Positions 62,398-64,000 of a stretch of DNA of 64,000 nt are shown here, one piece after another. The notes beneath the pieces were generated by a model. It searched no databases, was not told the DNA's origin, and worked only from the letters and a program-made list of their open reading frames with translations. The stretch covers positions 940,001 through 1,004,000 of the forward strand of contig CALSPH010000001.1 of assembly GCA_943788195.1 (NCBI GenBank), written 5' to 3'. Positions within the stretch are counted from its first letter, which is position 1. Every line of letters starts with the position of its first letter. Made by a program: the position numbers and the translations under genes. This DNA is from an uncultured Bacteroidia bacterium. Lineage in GTDB: Bacteria > Bacteroidota > Bacteroidia > NS11-12g > UBA955.

Positions 62398-62629
62398 ATT
62401 GATTTGGCATGTGGATAAGGTGAATTACCCTTACGGTATCAATCTGTAAACATATTCTTTTTCAACTTTTTCAACGTTTTTATTCAACAATATAGACTAA
62501 TGTTTCGTTTTGTTTAATAAAAATAAATATATTCGAAGTGTAGAAAATTTATGTCTGCGTTAACTTCCGTAGAAGCTTTAAATCACTGATATTCGCACTG
62601 TTTAAATAATATATTCTTTTGTTTAGAGA
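62398..62629. other. Non-coding region with a DnaA-box-like sequence
   Basis: This AT-rich 232-bp stretch has no good open frame; a 12-codon frame near 62550 has no supporting features. It contains TGTGGATAA at 62410-62418, the reverse of the perfect DnaA box. I saw no terminator hairpin after dsbD and no match to the TAnnTTTG box before the response regulator. Confidence 0.4.
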
Positions 62630-63031
62630 TTGCTAGAATTACAACAAATATTACTCGTGGAAGATAGCCAATTAGATGCTATGCTTTTTGAACGTACGCT
62701 CCAGTTAAATGGTTTTCAAGGAAACATTAAATCCTGTGTTGCAGTTAAAGATGCCATTGATTATATCAAGAATACTTCAGGTGATCCTAAATCCACTACC
62801 AAACTTATTGTATTAGATATGTTTTTGAATGGTGATTATGGAGGTGAATTGTTGTCATTCTTGAGTGATCCCCAATATGCTCATTTAAAGGTTATTGTGG
62901 TTACAGCATCTAAACCATTAATAGACAACGAACCGATTTTAAGTTGTGGCAATGTAATTGGAATTTTGGACAAGCCCTTCAGATATGACGACTTTAGGGA
63001 ATTGTTGCTCACAGAAAACGTGTACAGCTAA
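62630..63031 (+). CDS. Single-domain response regulator
   Basis: A 133-aa receiver domain with no output domain, like CheY. Acidic pocket residues E11 and D12 (LLVEDSQ), phospho-acceptor D63 (IVLDMFLNG), T92 (VVTAS) and K115 (LDKPF) are all in place. It probably relays a signal by protein-protein contact. The start is TTG at 62630; no in-frame ATG is close. No histidine kinase is adjacent, and the orphan kinase at 2.7 kb cannot be linked to it from this sequence. It is convergent with the PBP gene. Confidence 0.88.
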   Translation: MLELQQILLVEDSQLDAMLFERTLQLNGFQGNIKSCVAVKDAIDYIKNTSGDPKSTTKLIVLDMFLNGDYGGELLSFLSDPQYAHLKVIVVTASKPLIDNEPILSCGNVIGILDKPFRYDDFRELLLTENVYS

Positions 63032-63038
63032 TTATCGG

Positions 63039-64000
63039 CTAAAAGGGAGAGTCCTCTTCATCGTCATCTGAATTAAACAAATTATCCCCTTCATCTTCTT
63101 TTTCTGGATCATCCGTAAAATCATCAAATCCAAAGGATGAATTTGCATTATCCATTTCCGTGCAGTCTGTCACGATTTTTTCTTCCCCTTCAAACTCATC
63201 AAAATCATCAGTGGTAATATTGCAATCCTTGTCTTTTAATACACTTTGCATAAAATACCCATAAATAGGGAGCGCTTGTTTAGCGCCTTGTCCTAATCCA
63301 GTGCTTCTGAAGCGAACCCAACGATCATCAGCACCTACCCAAGTTGATGTAACTAAATTTCGTGTGACTCCCATAAACCAAGCATCTGAGTTTTGATCGG
63401 TGGTACCCGTTTTTCCAACCACGCTGCCTTTGATGCCAAACCTTCTCCATATATCTTTTGCAGTGCCAAATTTTACAACACCACGCATAAGTTCAAGCAC
63501 AATACGTGCTTTTTCTTCCGATAATACTTGATTAATAATGGTTGGATTAAATTCTTTAATAATGTTTCCGCTTTTGTCTTCAATTCTAGAAATATATTGT
63601 GGTTCGATCCAAAATCCTTTGTTTACGAATGTGGTATATGCACTGGCCATTTCTAAGGGTGAAATATCTTCGGTGCCCAAACACATTGCTATATTTGGGT
63701 TCATTTGACGACCTTTTATCCCCATTTTATTGATGTACTTTACCAGGTTTTTACTGCCATTTTCACCCAGTCTAAGCATCAAATGAACGGTAACCAAGTT
63801 GACAGAATGTCCAAGTCCTTTGAACATATTCATTGCACCACCAGCACGGCCGCCTGAGTTCCTAGGTCGCCACATTTTCCCCCCGCCCATGGGCAGTGAA
63901 ATAGGTGCATTGGATATTTGAGTACAAGGAGAAATACCATAATCTACCGCTAAAGAGTAAACAAATGGTTTAAATGTTGATCCTGTTTGCCGTGTTCCTG
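63039..64000 (-). CDS. Class A penicillin-binding protein, C-terminal part (5' end outside window)
   Basis: The frame is open from the window end to the stop at 63039, giving about 320 residues of the transpeptidase domain of a PBP1A-like enzyme. The catalytic SxxK (RQTGSTFKPFVY) lies in the part read from 63940-64000, upstream of the ATG at 63890, which is therefore not the start. KTGTT is the third motif (VVGKTGTTDQNSDAWF). The C-terminal tail is very acidic (about 60 residues, ending DDDEEDSPF). The glycosyltransferase domain must lie outside. It polymerises and cross-links peptidoglycan at the inner membrane. Confidence 0.9.
   Translation of the reverse strand, partial: GTRQTGSTFKPFVYSLAVDYGISPCTQISNAPISLPMGGGKMWRPRNSGGRAGGAMNMFKGLGHSVNLVTVHLMLRLGENGSKNLVKYINKMGIKGRQMNPNIAMCLGTEDISPLEMASAYTTFVNKGFWIEPQYISRIEDKSGNIIKEFNPTIINQVLSEEKARIVLELMRGVVKFGTAKDIWRRFGIKGSVVGKTGTTDQNSDAWFMGVTRNLVTSTWVGADDRWVRFRSTGLGQGAKQALPIYGYFMQSVLKDKDCNITTDDFDEFEGEEKIVTDCTEMDNANSSFGFDDFTDDPEKEDEGDNLFNSDDDEEDSPF

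Noticed and set aside
32020-62418. Two perfect DnaA boxes (32020 and 62410) as evidence of a replication origin
   Set aside because: They are single boxes 30 kb apart, without clustered boxes, dnaA or dnaN nearby. One such 9-mer every 130 kb or so is expected by chance on two strands.
62550-62588. Short open frame (12 codons) between dsbD and the response regulator
   Set aside because: Too short, with no promoter or ribosome-site evidence.

Overview
The window is a gene-dense, AT-rich piece of a Bacteroidota chromosome. Four observations support this: TAnnTTTG-type -7 boxes upstream of many starts, two proteins with type IX secretion (T9SS) C-terminal sorting domains, lineage-typical families (DUF3822, DUF4835, DUF4270, an HU/SPOR protein, a short GT5 'glycogen synthase'), and a menaquinone pathway. 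I cannot place it below phylum. I saw no rRNA, tRNA, CRISPR array, insertion sequence or prophage.

Layout. 1-7 kb: a tightly overlapping housekeeping run (DUF3822, rsmD, coaD, pyrE, sensor kinase, ruvX, def, UbiA prenyltransferase, maf, enoyl-CoA hydratase) with a Nudix gene on the other strand. 7-10.6 kb (minus): a lipoprotein, a DUF58 protein and an aminotransferase/omega-amidase pair. 10.7-16.1 kb (plus): bamD, rpoZ, coaBC, a DUF4835 gene, groES and groEL. 16.1-16.5 kb: an intergenic region packed with hairpins and a 70-bp direct repeat. 16.5-23.8 kb (minus): a di-haem peroxidase, then an envelope operon (barrel, HU/SPOR protein, ExbB, ExbD, TonB-like protein, two small barrels). 24-28.5 kb: recA, uracil-DNA glycosylase, two conserved unknowns, a cyclophilin lipoprotein and a truncated binding-protein gene abutting small minus-strand genes. 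28.5-35.3 kb: B12-dependent ribonucleotide reductase with an unusually rich upstream region, GGGP synthase, menC-menA and a small lipoprotein. 35.4-41.4 kb: miaB, two thioredoxin-fold proteins, a sigma-54 activator overlapping lptE, a lysine-rich TPR-like protein and secG. 41.4-45.2 kb: a T9SS-exported M1 peptidase coupled to an MbnP/MbnH-like pair. 45.2-51.9 kb (minus): an unknown exported protein, a glycosyltransferase, a large T9SS protein, an anti-sigma/barrel fusion and a frameshifted ECF sigma factor. 52-58 kb: bestrophin, panC, GT5 fragment, a strongly frameshifted DUF4270 gene, DAHP synthase and a frameshifted mscS. 58-64 kb: a GH73/LysM protein, a stand-alone DsbD N-domain, DsbD, a response regulator and the 3' part of a class A PBP.

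The most unusual signal is a set of apparent single-base frame changes. The DUF4270 gene needs eight, all of the +1 type. The ECF sigma gene, the DUF4835 signal peptide and mscS need one each, again all +1. The neighbouring genes are intact. Second in interest are the hairpin array behind groEL, the MbnP/MbnH pair translationally coupled to a secreted peptidase, and the control region of the B12-dependent reductase. Most of the rest is ordinary Bacteroidota core genome organised in translationally coupled operons.
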